Source: Setophaga petechia (Eukaryota; Chordata; Aves; Passeriformes; Parulidae). Taken from it: DNA of 64,000 nucleotides. The notes under the pieces are model-generated. The model was not told the DNA's origin, did not search any database, and saw only the letters and a list, made by a program, of their open reading frames with translations. Made by a program: the position numbers and the translations under genes. Location: contig JANCRA010000001.1 in NCBI GenBank assembly GCA_024362935.1, positions 55,497,930 to 55,561,929 of the forward strand, written 5' to 3'. Within the stretch, counting starts at the first letter, position 1. Each line of letters starts with the position of its first letter. Below, one piece after another: positions 25,561-38,200 of the stretch.

Positions 25561-26385
25561 AGGGAATCACACAATGGTTTTGGGGTTGGAGGGGACCTTT
25601 AAAGGTCATCCAGTCCAATGAGCAGGAACTTCTCCAACCAGATTAAGTTGCTCAGAGGCCCATCCAACCCGACCCTGGATATTTCCAGGGATGGCGCATC
25701 CACCACCTCTCTGGGCAACCTGCCCCAGAGTTTCACCCCTTTTATTATAAAAACTTTCTTATTTATATCCATTCTAAGCCTATTTTCATTTCCATTTAAA
25801 ACCACTGCCACTCATTGTTGTCTTACATATCAAGAGTTCTATTATCACTATAGTGCAAGGATTCCATACCACTAGAGTTCCATACCTCCTCAATGATTCT
25901 AGCAGGCAGCTCCTCCAAGCACTGACTGTTCCTGGTCCTTGCAGCAGCCATCTGACTCCAGATCCCACCAATCCACTCTTTTATAACACTGTTCTTATTG
26001 GCTACAGGTGTGGCCTGTTGAAATCAGGCCTGCTCCCAATCTTTAGTAATTGGTTCAGCTGAAACTCATGGGGGGGGATAAGATTACATTCTATACCACC
26101 TTCATTTACCCATACTGTATCCCCCTAAAACTTATCACAGCAGGTCCTGCTGAACAGTTTGTCCTCACCTTTCTTAGAGGTTCCCTTCAAGGGCTGAAAG
26201 ACTGCAATGAGGTCCTCAGGAGCCTTCTGTTTTCCAGGCTGAACAAACCCAGTTCTCTCAGCCCTTCCTCACGAGAAGTGCTCCAGCCCTGTGGTCATGT
26301 TTGTGACCACCCTCTGGACTCCCTCCAACAGATCCTTCCCTGTGCTGAGGACCCCAGACCTGAAAGCAATAATCTGTGGTCCTTA
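25561..26385 (-). mobile_element. CR1 LINE fragment (avian), antisense, interrupted
   Basis: The plus strand starts with the reverse complement of an avian CR1 3' end (TCACACAATGGTTTTGGGGT, then GGGACCTTTAAAGGTCATCC). On the minus strand ORF2's end is legible: KLWGRLPREVVDAPSLEI followed by GLDGPL. The element resumes after an insertion with the reverse complement of a more 5' CR1 region (about 26,135-26,385), including CAGGCTGAACAAACCCAG and CCTCTGGACTCCCTCCAACA. The 5' end is truncated, as is usual for CR1. Total CR1 sequence is about 0.5 kb. Divergence looks much lower than in the fossils at 12 and 21 kb. Confidence 0.88.
25827..26130. mobile_element. 304-bp insertion inside the CR1, possibly a solo LTR
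   Basis: The CR1 sequence stops at about 25,826 and continues at about 26,131 with the part that is directly adjacent in the CR1 consensus, so the DNA between is a later insertion. It is flanked by CTTAC (25,822-25,826) and CTTAT (26,131-26,135), a possible 5-bp target duplication with one mismatch. The content, including AATCTTTAGTAATTGGTT, a G8 run near 26,070 and a pyrimidine-rich end, reminds me of bird endogenous-retrovirus LTRs. I cannot name a family, and canonical TG...CA ends are not visible. No viral gene is present. Confidence 0.4.
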
Positions 26386-28700
26386 CTGAAAGACAACTTC
26401 TTAGTATAGAATATTTCCAATTAAATGATGGAGAGCCACTGCTGAATGGAAATTAACTGTTCTGTAAATGTCATTTAAGCAAGACAAAGCTACTTGTAAA
26501 GGTTCATGCTTGTGGACCTTTTTTCTTCAGCTTACAATAAAATTACTGCTTCTTTTCTCATATTTCACATCCTCCTAAATCAAGCACCTGTGTGAAAGAA
26601 TACGAATTTCATTTAATTGGGGGCAAGAACAGTATTAAGCTATTTTTCCTATATAAATTACTTCAAGAATTCACCTAAAAGCATCAAAATTCCCCTCTGA
26701 ACAATACTGTCAGGTTAAATCTCTTACACTTTGCTCTCCAACACAGAACTCTGTTCATTAAGAAACAATTTTCTATTAAAGATCTTACTTTTCACAATGA
26801 TTAATAAAAATTGTGATTTCTTAAAATTATACCATTGGATGGTACATGCTAAATTGTTTCATTGTTTCCTCTGGTCATCAAAACAGACCAAATTTTTAGG
26901 TAAAAGTTTGCAATTCCACATGTGTATAACTGCATTGTTGTAAACAAGACTGAGCTTGTGTCAGGATTTTGTATGTAAATGCAGTTAAATGATAACAGCA
27001 ATTATCCCCCTAGTGAGCATAATAAAGCCATGAAATTCTGAATTACCTTAAGTTTAAATTGAAAAGAATCTCCAATGTACAGAGAGATTGCTGTTGAAGG
27101 CTCAGAAACACTCTCAGTTTCCTTGTAGTGACATGCAATACATAAAAAATTACCATTACTGGCTGCAGTTTCAGTTAAAACTGATTTAAGGAAGGCGCTT
27201 TGTAGTATCAAGTATTTCTGCTTACAGTGCTGTTCATGTGACAGGAAAATGAGGATAAAGAGTGACTTTGCAACAGGGGAGTGTTGCTCACTTCTGTCTC
27301 ACACTGTGCCAATGCAGAGCAGCACACACTGGAGTTACACCATGCAGAGATTATATGGGTGTTATATGTATTTCCTGTAGTCAGGACGTACAGGGTAGAG
27401 CATTCCACCAAAATCAGCCAGTGGAGACAACTTTGGAATAAGGAAAGATCTAGGAAGACCTAGGATTATTAGAACAAAAAAAAAAATAAATTTGAATTTA
27501 CTGGGCAGTGTGTGAATAATCCCTTTTAAAATCAAACCTATTATTTGAATATTAAATAAAATATAAAGCAACCAAACTTATTCAGCTGCAGGCACGTCAG
27601 AATCACAATTAAAACAACACTGATGGAGGAAAACTTTTTTCATCTGTTTCCAGGAAAACAAGGTAAGAGGTGCTGTAAGAGGACAATCCTTCAGTCTTCT
27701 AAGTAATGATTACTTCAAAAGCTCTTAAGCCCTTGCTTTATCCATGGAAACTGAGATTCTCAGGCACATAGGAAACCTCCATCTAGTAAAATGAAATGCA
27801 ACAGCCTCCTTAATATCTAGACCACAAAGTTCTGTGTACAGTGCTCACAAGGTCAGGGGAAAAAAAAAGTTTTCCCCTTATCTGAGATTGTTTTTGTCAG
27901 ACACGAGCAGGTCCCACACATGCATCCTCAGAGACAAATACTTGAAAATGTTTACAGATGGAAAGGCATTGGAGACTCAATGGTTATGAAAACTTGAACA
28001 AATGTTTATGGAAATCAATGATGGAGAACATATTTCATTTTAAGTCTGACAATTTTCTTCTTTTTTTCCATTAAGAACACACGTCCCCAAACACAATATA
28101 ACAACCAGACCAGTGTGTGCCTCTGCAGTGCACAGTGTACATGTAAGTAGGGGAGAGAAACATCTTTTTTCTCCAGAGAAGCTCCATTAATCAATCTGGA
28201 GATTTCAGAGCACAGTGAGACAACTGAAATTGGTAGAAGAAAATCAAACACACCTCTATTTCACACAGAGTGAAAGAATGTATGGAAGATCAGCTCACTG
28301 CCTGGCCATAACTATTTCCACAGGATACACTTTCTGTTCAGTTATGATGAAGTCATTTTTCTGAAGCAGAGTCTCCTTGAGCAGAATGTTTGCTGGTTGC
28401 AATTTGAGTGGGTTTTATTGATCATTTGATCTAGTTGAAGATTGATGCTTTTTGTACTCTCTTCCCTTAGTTATAGCTTCTGCAAAAGACAAACACAGCC
28501 TCAGATTTTCTTTTCCATGAATGAATCCTAAGCAAACAAGAGCCTTGCCAGCTTCTAACTTAGGTTGAAGTGTCTCTGTAGGAAACTTTTACTAATGAAG
28601 GCAGCTATTGTTAGACCTTAGGACAAAAAAAGGAGTAACATTTAGAAATTAATGTGAGTTGAGAAACTGGAGCAAGGGAACTATGGCAGATAGTTTAAAA
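26386..28700. other. intergenic DNA, no gene recognised
   Basis: AT-rich DNA with short ORFs lacking any family resemblance; no RNA gene or clear repeat was recognised. Confidence 0.55.
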
Positions 28701-28895
28701 ATAGGTTCCAAGATGAGAAAAAACACAAACTCTTAATTAAATTGCTATGGAATGGGAAAAAAAAAGAATTAATGAAAAGGGAATAAAAGCATTTGCAATA
28801 GATTCCAAGATGAGAAAAAAACCACAAACTCTTAAGTAAGTTGCTATGGAATGGGGAAATAAAAAGAATTAATGAAAAGGGAATAAAAGCATTTG
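28701..28895. repeat. tandem duplication, two copies of about 97 bp
   Basis: Copy 1 (28,701-28,797) and copy 2 (28,798-28,895) share the same order of blocks: TTCCAAGATGAGAAAAAA, CACAAACTCTTAA, TTGCTATGGAATGGG, then AGAATTAATGAAAAGGGAAT and AAAAGCATTTG. They differ by a few substitutions and small indels, mostly in the A-runs. This is a recent local duplication. It makes a 140-codon minus-strand ORF look repetitive, but that ORF has no other sign of being a gene. Confidence 0.93.
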
Positions 28896-29929
28896 ACAAG
28901 GGCTGAGAAAGTGAGCTATCTGGCATGTAAATATTTTGATTTTTCATTGCAGAAGACTGGCAAACTGGACTTGGTATAGCTTTATGAAAATCCAAAGTTG
29001 TGAAGGCACACAGTAGTATTGTAATTTTATTTTTTGAGGCTATGGATTGAAATAGTGGACTCTGAAATGAGACAAAAATCAGCCTGGGTCTTTGAAGTAT
29101 CAAAACATCCAGTCTAGAACAGATAAAGAATCTGTTCAGTTCTCCTATTTGTGTTTATAGAAAAAAAAAATCCTCAATCATAAATAAGGATCTAAAGTAT
29201 TTTTTTTTAAGATCAGTTGCTTCTCTAGGAGGAGTTGAAGTATGAGTGGATTAACTTGATAAAATGAATGGAGAAATCTTGCTGCTTTCCTGCTTCAGAA
29301 ACTTGTGTAAGGAGAAGAGTCCTGAATTATGCAGGAGACTTTGAATAACAAAGCTTCACAGCACTTAGGGAGATCATTTAAGAATACGTAGCAACTCCTC
29401 CCCCTGCACTGGTTTACTTCTTCCTGCCCTTTTGGAGTGGATACCAACCTCCTATGCTCAGCTGAGTGATATGGACTGGTGGTACTGGGCACTATAACTG
29501 GAAAACAAACAAAAAGGGAAACAGGACCCTTGCATCTGCTCTCTACCTCCATCAGTTGTGCTCATAAGAAGGAACTACATTCTATCATATATAATTTATA
29601 CTTAGACTAAGTAATCCTTATAACCATCCTCTTCAGAAATCACTAGAAAATTTTATTCTAAAGATCAGTATGTGACAGATAAATCCTGTCTCTGATTTTA
29701 CTGCAAATATGGAAGGGAAGAATTTGAAGAACAGACACAGAGTTTCAATTACAGACAACTATAGACAAGTAAAAAATCTCCGGGTTTATTCCTTTTTTCT
29801 GCATAATTTTATCCTTTAGAACAGATGCTTGTGGATGCTGTGGAAAATAAACTGCCAGATTTTTCTAAGAACAGACAAGACAAGCTTCTCTTGGAAATTA
29901 CAAAAGTACTTTGTATCACTGATGCTGTA

Positions 29930-29990
29930 TATGGGCTGAAGAAGATGACTTCCTAAAGTCCTTTCCACTACTATTTTCTATGATCCTATG
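29930..29990 (+). repeat. degraded CR1 3' end
   Basis: AAAGTCCTTTCCACTACTAT then TTTCTATGATCCTATG resembles the avian CR1 terminus (AGGTCCCTTCCAACC then ATTCTATGATTCTATG). Only the terminal 40-60 bp can be recognised. Confidence 0.5.
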
Positions 29991-31639
29991 CTTATTGTCC
30001 TGGCTCATTAAATTCCACAGTTTTGGAAAAGACTTGAGATGATGCTGCCAAGGTGATTTGGGCATCTTCAAATTAACCCCACAGGCTTTGGCACTGAGAA
30101 ACACAAAGTTTGCCAACGGCTCTCCGCTTTTTCCCTAGCCTGCCTCTGATCCTTCTAACTGGCATCTGGTCAAAGTAAGACTGAACTTGTATACTTCTGT
30201 GTTAACAGGAACCAAAGTCCCAGAGTTTACAGAGACAAATGTTAGAACCAGGTTCTTTTAAATAGCAGATTACACCTATATGGAAACTATATGTAGGTTT
30301 GATTGTTCTATCCAAGTATCTCTAAGTAAAGAAAATCTCTGTCTCCATGTTTTATCATATTCAACTTCTATGTCTGAGGCACTTGCATCTTCACAAGTGG
30401 TCAAGATCCCAAATCTCTCCATGAGAAGAAAATTGTTTCCCTTTTCCAGACTTTATTAAGGACAAATCTCTTTTTAATGGTGCCATTAACATATATTGAA
30501 AGAAGCCCAGGGAGTATACCCAAATAACTGAGAGGTGCTTTACAATACTGGCAAGCAAATTAGATGAGTTAACATCGATGATTATTTAACTAATAAGCTT
30601 AAAATATTACAATACAACTGGAAAGAAGCAACAAAGGAGCAGTTTGTGGTTATTTGGCTTCCAATTTCAAAAGATGCAAAACATTTGTTGTTGTGTCAGC
30701 CTTACTGACTTCCCTCAGCTTTCACTGTCCTTACTTGGTTATGGACAGGCTGATAAATGGTGAGAGCCAGTAGGTTATTTCATGTAGATAAAGTCTGACT
30801 CGAGGGTTCAAGGCTCAGCCTGGCAAGATAACAGCATGTTCCATGATTTTGCAGGTAAGAAGCACTTGAGCAAACAGCATATGAAGAAATGCCATGTTGA
30901 AAATGCCACAGTAGCACTATGACAATGAATAGCATCAATAGCAATGGCTGCCTCTTTCTGCAAATATCAGATGTTACAGCATGCAATTTATCTGCATCCA
31001 AAAAATGTTTTCAAACGTGCACTGTAAGGAATCTTAGTTCCTGAATTGATGATACTCATTCTCTCTGGAATTGAAAGGGATGGAGAGATGTAATGTCTTG
31101 TATTGGAACCTCCTTCTAGCAGTTCCAAAAGACTGACACTGATGTCTTCAGTCCAGCCAAGGTGGAGAGTAAGTGTCCTGCTGTTTTGATTCTGTGGTAA
31201 CATAACTGATATGAAGAAAGATTTACACTGCAGTTTGCACAGTATTACTTTATGCTGCAGATTGTGCATGGTATTACCAATTCCAGATGGCTCAGGGAAT
31301 AAGGGATTTAATTTGAAAGAGACATCTTGCAAGGATCTAAATGCAGAACTTAAATACAAGGTTCTAACGATTGAAATGTAAGGCCTAGACCTACTGCACA
31401 AGGTACTATTGTGGACCAAATTGTAAAATTTAAGATGATGCCTAAAAATCATAGGGAGATCTAATGAAATGAAATTAAAAAGTAGCCTGAGTAAATGTAG
31501 CCTACAAAACTAAAAATAAATACAAATCCAGCAGCTGTAAATATGAGATGCACTGTTGCGTCCACATAACGATGCATGTATCTATACATTTTGTAGGTAT
31601 AACTTAAGAAGAGAGTTTAAAATGCCCTAAAAAAATCTA
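29991..31639. other. intergenic DNA, no gene recognised
   Basis: A 154-codon ORF at 30,988-31,452 (minus) is present, but it lacks family similarity, splice context or composition typical of coding sequence. Nothing else was assigned. Confidence 0.5.
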
Positions 31640-32260
31640 TACACCTGCGTGCCAACCCTCTAGATTTCTTATTCAAATGAGGAGAAAAGCCCCACTTTGA
31701 AAATAAACTCTTATTGTCACTTCAATACAAAATGGATCCATTGCTGACTTCATCCGTTTTCCAATTGTTGACAGCTGTCAATACGGGGATTTGATTTCTT
31801 TATCCAAGCATCAAACATTGCATTCATATCTTCAGAAAAAGATCTTGACTGTGAGCTGCAGTTTCGCTGCCCCAACTCAATTACTGCATTCTTGAACTGC
31901 AATGTATTCATTTGTGGGCAGTGGGGCAGCCAGTGGGAGGGTATTGATTGGAGTATAATGTCATGTGTAGCAGCGAGAGTAAGATGAAAAGTGTTTTCTG
32001 CTTAATGGGTTGGTATTAAGTAGGTGGGAATAGCTTCTAATTAGCCAACAATTGCTGTGTTTCTCAGTTTCCCTCCCTTCCCTCCTCCTGTCGGTCACCA
32101 GCTGCCAATCTCTCTCTCCTTTTCCTTTTTTGTGTGGAGTTCATTGCTCACTGCAGTGAAAGCCTTTGTTTAAAAAAGAGGGCTCCCAGGGTCTCATCTG
32201 CCAGGGTACAGCTTGCTGCCTGCGATGAGTAGCAACTGTCAGTTTATTTTATCTCAACCT
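31640..32260. promoter_or_regulatory. candidate conserved non-coding regulatory segment
   Basis: The stretch has more balanced composition than its surroundings and a cluster of developmental transcription-factor cores. These are the 14-bp palindrome at 31,768-31,781, TCAATTA at about 31,878, GTATTGATTG at about 31,942, CTAATTAG near 32,038, and a SOX-like CCTTTGTTT near 32,162. No ORF of note lies in it. The call rests on motif content and texture only. Alignment with other vertebrates would decide it. Confidence 0.3.
31768..31781. promoter_or_regulatory. perfect palindrome TTGACAGCTGTCAA
   Basis: A 14-bp perfect inverted repeat. It joins two TGACAG half-sites (the TALE homeodomain core bound by MEIS, PKNOX and TGIF proteins) and has a CAGCTG E-box at its centre. 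Binding is inferred from known motif preferences, not shown. Confidence 0.5.
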
Positions 32261-35200
32261 TTTCATCATCCTGCTGAAACTGGTCGAGTGAAACCACCTG
32301 AGAGACCTGAGGATTCAGTACCTACAAGTCATTAGCCAGGACTGCTCAGTCTCTCCCCACACAGCAAGTCAACTGAACACTGCTTAAAATATAGTCCACT
32401 TTAACCCCATATTTTCCTACGACGTATTAGGACTCCTCCTGCATCTGCCACATTTTAGTTGCATGATCATTCCTTAAATGTACTACAAATATGATTAGTG
32501 AGTAACATATTTTTCAGCATTTCCCAGCAAAAATATTCTTTAGAAATACAAAATATAACGTACTAAAATACAGATATTAGAACAGCCTCAGTCAGAACCT
32601 CTTTCCTATTAGGTTATGTTCTCCAGCATAAATATCATACCTAGCAACTCCCCCAATTATTTGAACCACTGCTTGTCTTGAAGTTTTTGATAATGCAGTT
32701 CAAAGGGGCAAAATCAGGTAGTTTTAGTTACAGTTGTGCCACCCTCCTGAAAAGAGTAATATTTTATGGGCATAAAAAAGCAGTATTTGGTCCATAATTT
32801 TTAAGAGATATGCAACACTCTCCTCTCTTTGCCATACAGTTTCTCTCTGCATAGGTACACATGTATATGTTCATGTACTCCATCATCCTCCAAATGGCAA
32901 ATGGATTGCACTGCAATCATTAAAGACTTACCAAAGTATGTGAGAGAAATAAATATTTTATTTTGATCTAAATCAAAATTAAATGTATCCACATAAATTC
33001 TGTGCCATCAGTCTGAGCTACCTGTTTTTGGTAACCACAGTTAACTTGTGGCAGTCATTACTGACACTTTTAATACAGCAACTGAAGTATTATTTCTCCT
33101 TGTATGAACAATGAGCCTTTCAAGATCTATAAGAGATTACAAGAACAGAAATCCAGTTATCCTTCAATATACAGTTGATTTCTTAATGTTTGAAATTGTC
33201 AATGTTTCATCTCAATTCTCTTCTTACTGCAACATAAGTGCACATACTTGCATGAATATCAACAAAATTAAATTTAATTTGATTTAATACTATTCTCAGA
33301 ACTGAGCTAAAGGTATCAGTGAGAACAAGCTCTCTCTTGGAGACTTTCATGTTTCAAGGCACTGTTTGGCAGGTTGAAAGGTCCTGGAGTCACAGAACTT
33401 GGCACTACAGAACCCTGAAGTGACATTTTCCAGCAGGAGCCTGAAGTGTGAGGTAAACAGAGGGCTGCAAGTGCTGCACCCAGGATAAGAAGTCAGTGGA
33501 TTCTGTGCAGCACATGTCCCTTTCCCCTCCTGGTTCCTAAAACTGGTTTTCCTTGACACCTGGGTATGGTCTGAGGTTCCTATTCATCAAATTCCTTGTG
33601 TGCCCAACATGAGCTGAGCAAGATTACTCTAGAGCACAGGCATCCTCCATTTTTCAGCTTTTCTATCAGCAAAGAGGGAAATGCATGGTGCTAGCAGATG
33701 CCCAGTTGGGATGCACTAACCCAGTCAGGCAGCTCCAGTCTCTGTTCATGTGACCTATAAATACCAGAGAGTGAAACCCACCTTTACAAGAAAGACATGG
33801 CTTGAGTGTTGGCTTTCATAGACATTGGCATTAGCAGATGAATAAACATAAGGTTTACTTATTGAGGGGTGTTGGGCACTTGCAGTTCCCATTTCAAAAT
33901 CTGCTGTGGAAGATTAATTCCCCACAGGAGCTGACACCAGCTACATTATGTTTGACTAATATCCACAAGCAGCTCAACATCCCCAAAATTAAAAATATGT
34001 CAGAATTTTAAGAAAAAGGAACTGTATTAAACCACTGTAGCAAACATGGAAAAATAAAAAAAAAACAACTTTGAACAAGAACCATTTCAAATCACTCTCT
34101 CCGTATCAATTACTCTATTGAATATTTAAGAATGTCAATATTGTAGGATAGTAGCTCCACATTCAAAATTATATACCTGTATGACACACCATGAAAAATA
34201 CTGAATAATTACTTGGCTCTATAGCAAGACCTGTATGAGGCCTTCCATGGGAATATTCTGTATTATAGATAATATTGAATGTTTAACTGACTGAGTAGGA
34301 ACAAGTGGATGAGCCTGGAGGCATGGTCATCTACTTAAGCATGCATTTGGATCTTCAAGCTAATTAATCACCCAGTTGTGTACTTAAACTTCATCAATCC
34401 ATTCCCACAGGTGATTAAGATCTATTTAAAGGCCATTTTGATACTTCACAATTTTCTATTAACCAACTTGTCAAGATACTCAATAGGAAGTGTGATTCTT
34501 GCCACTCCATTCTCTGATCCCAATGTAATAAAAACACTGAGCATGAAGAACAGTGTGGAAACATAGGAAAACACGGAAAAAACTCTCAAAACCACAAATA
34601 AAAGCACAAAGTATATACCTAAGAAGATGTAAGTTGAGATACCAGCTACTGGGTATAGAGGTAAGTGACTTACACTCCTTAAACTTTGGCATAAACATAC
34701 ATAAAATTGGAATTCGGAGTGAAGGTGTAAGGCCAAAAAAGGAGAAAGAATAATTTTCAGTGTAAAGGTGAAGAACAGGAAAGAAAATACAAGAGAACAG
34801 ACAAGGAATGAAGAGAAACAAAAACATAATAAATGTTTCAAAAACAGTTAAAAAAAATCACAAAATATCTCTGGCGATTACAGAAAAGAATAAAGAGATG
34901 TGGATTTTTGGGTGAAAGAAACATGGTTTCATAAATACATAAAACTGTGGAAGTACAACACTTCACTTTTCAAAATAGATTGGCTTATTCTAAATGTAAA
35001 TAACTTAAATCTTGACTATCTTCAGACCACAGAGTCTTAATAAAACCAGCAATTTGTTACTTATAATAGGAATGTAAAAGAATGTACCTAGGCAGGGAAA
35101 AGATCTCAGAAAAAAACCTCTCAAGGATGCAGAAAAGAAAGCTGGCTTGGGAAACCCAGGAGAAGGAAGCTGTTTGATACACTGCCTGTGACTCCTGAGA

Positions 35201-38200
35201 TGACCTAAGGGCTCTGTTACAGAACATATGCACTGAACACAGTTTCTTTGTCTTGGCTTTGATTTTCTGTGTCCAAAGATTGTTGGGGAGCTTTGGGTAA
35301 GGATGGATTTGCAGCAGAGAGCTGTTTTCACGTTGGCCTGAGGTCTAGACTGGTTGGCATGTTTGCAGACACCAATAAAAGATTCTCTACAAAGTCTAAT
35401 GACAGCAACCATCTCAATATTAAACAAACCCACAAAAATCTTATCTTTGGCTCTTTAGGAGGATCCATTCTCCTTTTTGAGCATAATCTCACTAGATACA
35501 CCTCTGCTGGTGTATGCAGCAAAGGAAAGGAAAGGATGGGCACATACAAAGGCCCTAGGGCCACTTCAGAAGTTTTCCAACTGGCTGTTCCTACTTTGGC
35601 CCTGTCACCATCAGAGCATTGCCAGAGCACAATTCCTGCCAGTGGTTTGGTTTTGTGACACTTCATCAATGCTGCAGTCAAACCAAAAACCTCTAGGTGC
35701 CTCAAATCTAAGATTTCTCCAGAAGTGGCCTAACAAGGCTGGGCAAGAGATTCAACTTCTTTTCCACCATTCTATAAAATCAAACAGCACTGAACTTCTA
35801 CCACAAGAATTTTTGCTTTTTAAACTGGAAAGGAACTCCACTTATGTAGAAGTACTGACAGTGCAGTGCACAAACTATGCTAGTTCAGTGCATAAAGCTA
35901 CACTAAAGGGTCTGACAATATACTGCAGTTGGAACATCACTTCCAACTTTTTTTTTCCACAAGAAAGAACAATTCACCTTATTTAGGAAACCATTTTCTG
36001 CTGATCTAGGGAGCTTGTCTGAGGAAACACAGCTGGATACCAACAATATTTAGCACAGGATGTGTCTAAAGGAAACGTGTGGCAAGATTTAGAGGTTCCA
36101 AATGAAACATCAGATGGCAAAAAGCCTAGGTAAGATCCAAATTCTCCTCTGGGTAAAATGTTTTTATATAACTATTGATGACAAGAACACTCACAATCCT
36201 AGTCAGGGTGATAGTGATTTTTTTGAACCTATAACACTACTTAGTCATAAAAACCTGCCAGCTCTCAGCAAAAACTATGAAGAAACATAATCTGTGGTTA
36301 AACATGAAAATGTTCCATGAACCCTCCTCTTAAATATGGTACAGGCAATCCATGCACCTGACCTAGATCTGATCCTGTCTAGCAATTCCCAATTATTTAC
36401 GTTGGTATTTAAAAGAAATCACTGTAAACCTCCTGGACATTGCATTTGTACAAAGCAGGAGAACACTGAATATCAGCACTCCCCTCTTTTCAGACAAACT
36501 TCAGCCATCAACAGAAATTACAGCAAGCTACTGCAACTCTGGCAAAACAAACACAGATGTTTATACCGTGTTCTCAGGCTCTTCACTGAGAATCTGCTGC
36601 ATCCAGCCACTGACCACAACGTGCTGAAAAACCTCCCTGTCATCCTCAGCTCTTCTCTTCACACTTGATTCTTTCTGTAGTCCAAGCAGTAATTAATCTC
36701 ACTTACTAAAACTTTCAGTGTATCTCTAAGCACACTGAAAGAAAACAAATCCCCACCAATAATAAATAATAGAACATATATGAACCACTTAAGCTGATTT
36801 TCAGAAACACACCTGTTCTAAGCCATAAACATCTATACACAAGCATGGTCTACTCACACTTAGTTAAGGCTGCATTGAGACTTAGTTAAGAATATTTTAA
36901 GAGTATATCTTGCATTAATATAAAAAATGATGGATATTTTTAAAATTTAAAGGTGAGATAAGTTAAAATTTAGAAAGCAATGAGTGCTAGGTGATATGTG
37001 AATAACGAAGAGGCAGTGCAAGTTTACCACATTTTAAAGAAAAAAGACAGAATCGCCTCTCAACTTTTTGTTTTCCTAATAATTTTCCTAAATGCATATA
37101 TTTCAGATTTTTTAGCTACTGTATTTTTCCAGAAGGGAGAAAATGATTCTGTTTGAGAAACCCCATAAAAAGGTACAGAAGCTATCCTGTGAATTTCAGT
37201 AGGGGACTGATACATTTGAACTACGTTCAAAATGGGCTTATTAAGAAGTGAACCTTTGTGCCTCTGGCACATGGACAGCCTTGGAGTCTGTACTTGGTCA
37301 CACACCTCCTTTATATAATTTAAAGTCATAGTTCTTATTTACCAGTGTGAGCAATAATGTCTGTAATTATATGCACACTATATATGATGAACAATTGTGT
37401 GCATAATTCCCTTACTTCACGCTCAGTTGCATTTTTTGAGAAACACCAAAATCTGTCTCTAAAATCCTTACAGTTTCTCCCTATCTCCAGATGAGCACAC
37501 AGTGCACTGACTGCTGAGAGGGAAAAGGTAACATTAGAAGTTTTCCTGGAATTAGTGTACTTTAGGCAAAAGAGATGGTAAAAAAAAAAGCAGTTTATCA
37601 CATTATGAAGCAGTCTGTTCTGCTATTGAACACGATTACCAAAATGGCCTATAAATTACACAGTTCTAGTAAGTTACAGTAGAAAAATGTTAACTGAATT
37701 TGTTTAGCATAATCCTTGATCTCACATCTCACTTCTGACTCTCCTTTATGGATAATCCTTTTATTAGTGAATGACAAAGGTACACACACGTTCAATTTAA
37801 AATGCACCTGGTCAGATCGCTGTTTTCCAAAACATTAGAAATTTTTTGCTAGCCTCATCTTTTACAGAAAAATGACTATAAGACATCTTAAAGAGCTTTC
37901 AAAAATATGAATCATGAGGATGAAAATGTAATTTCTTACACAACACAAAAGGGCACAGTCACACTATGGAATGTACTATTCCTTACACCCATGAAAGGAG
38001 GCTGAAGAAAGAATATGGAGGGACTACATATTTGGAAGTAAGCACAAAAGCTCATTGGATTGTATTTTCCAAGCCATAGGCTTAGCTGGAGCATGCATTT
38101 TAAATTAAATTGAAGGCTGCTCAGGTGTGGAATACTAGAAATAGTTCTGATCACGCTGAAGTTGATGGCACCAGATAATTCCATTGATCATAAGACTTCA

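Noticed and set aside
28681..29103. 140-codon minus-strand ORF with repeated PFHSNL-type segments
   Set aside because: The repetition is explained by the 97-bp DNA duplication. The F/S/L-rich composition comes from antisense poly-purine sequence.
30988..31452. 154-codon minus-strand ORF
   Set aside because: Composition is like translated non-coding DNA and no homologue comes to mind.
35477..35986. 169-codon plus-strand ORF, the longest in the window
   Set aside because: No domain, no family resemblance, no splice or promoter context, and overlapping open frames on the other strand. Length alone is not convincing in 64 kb.
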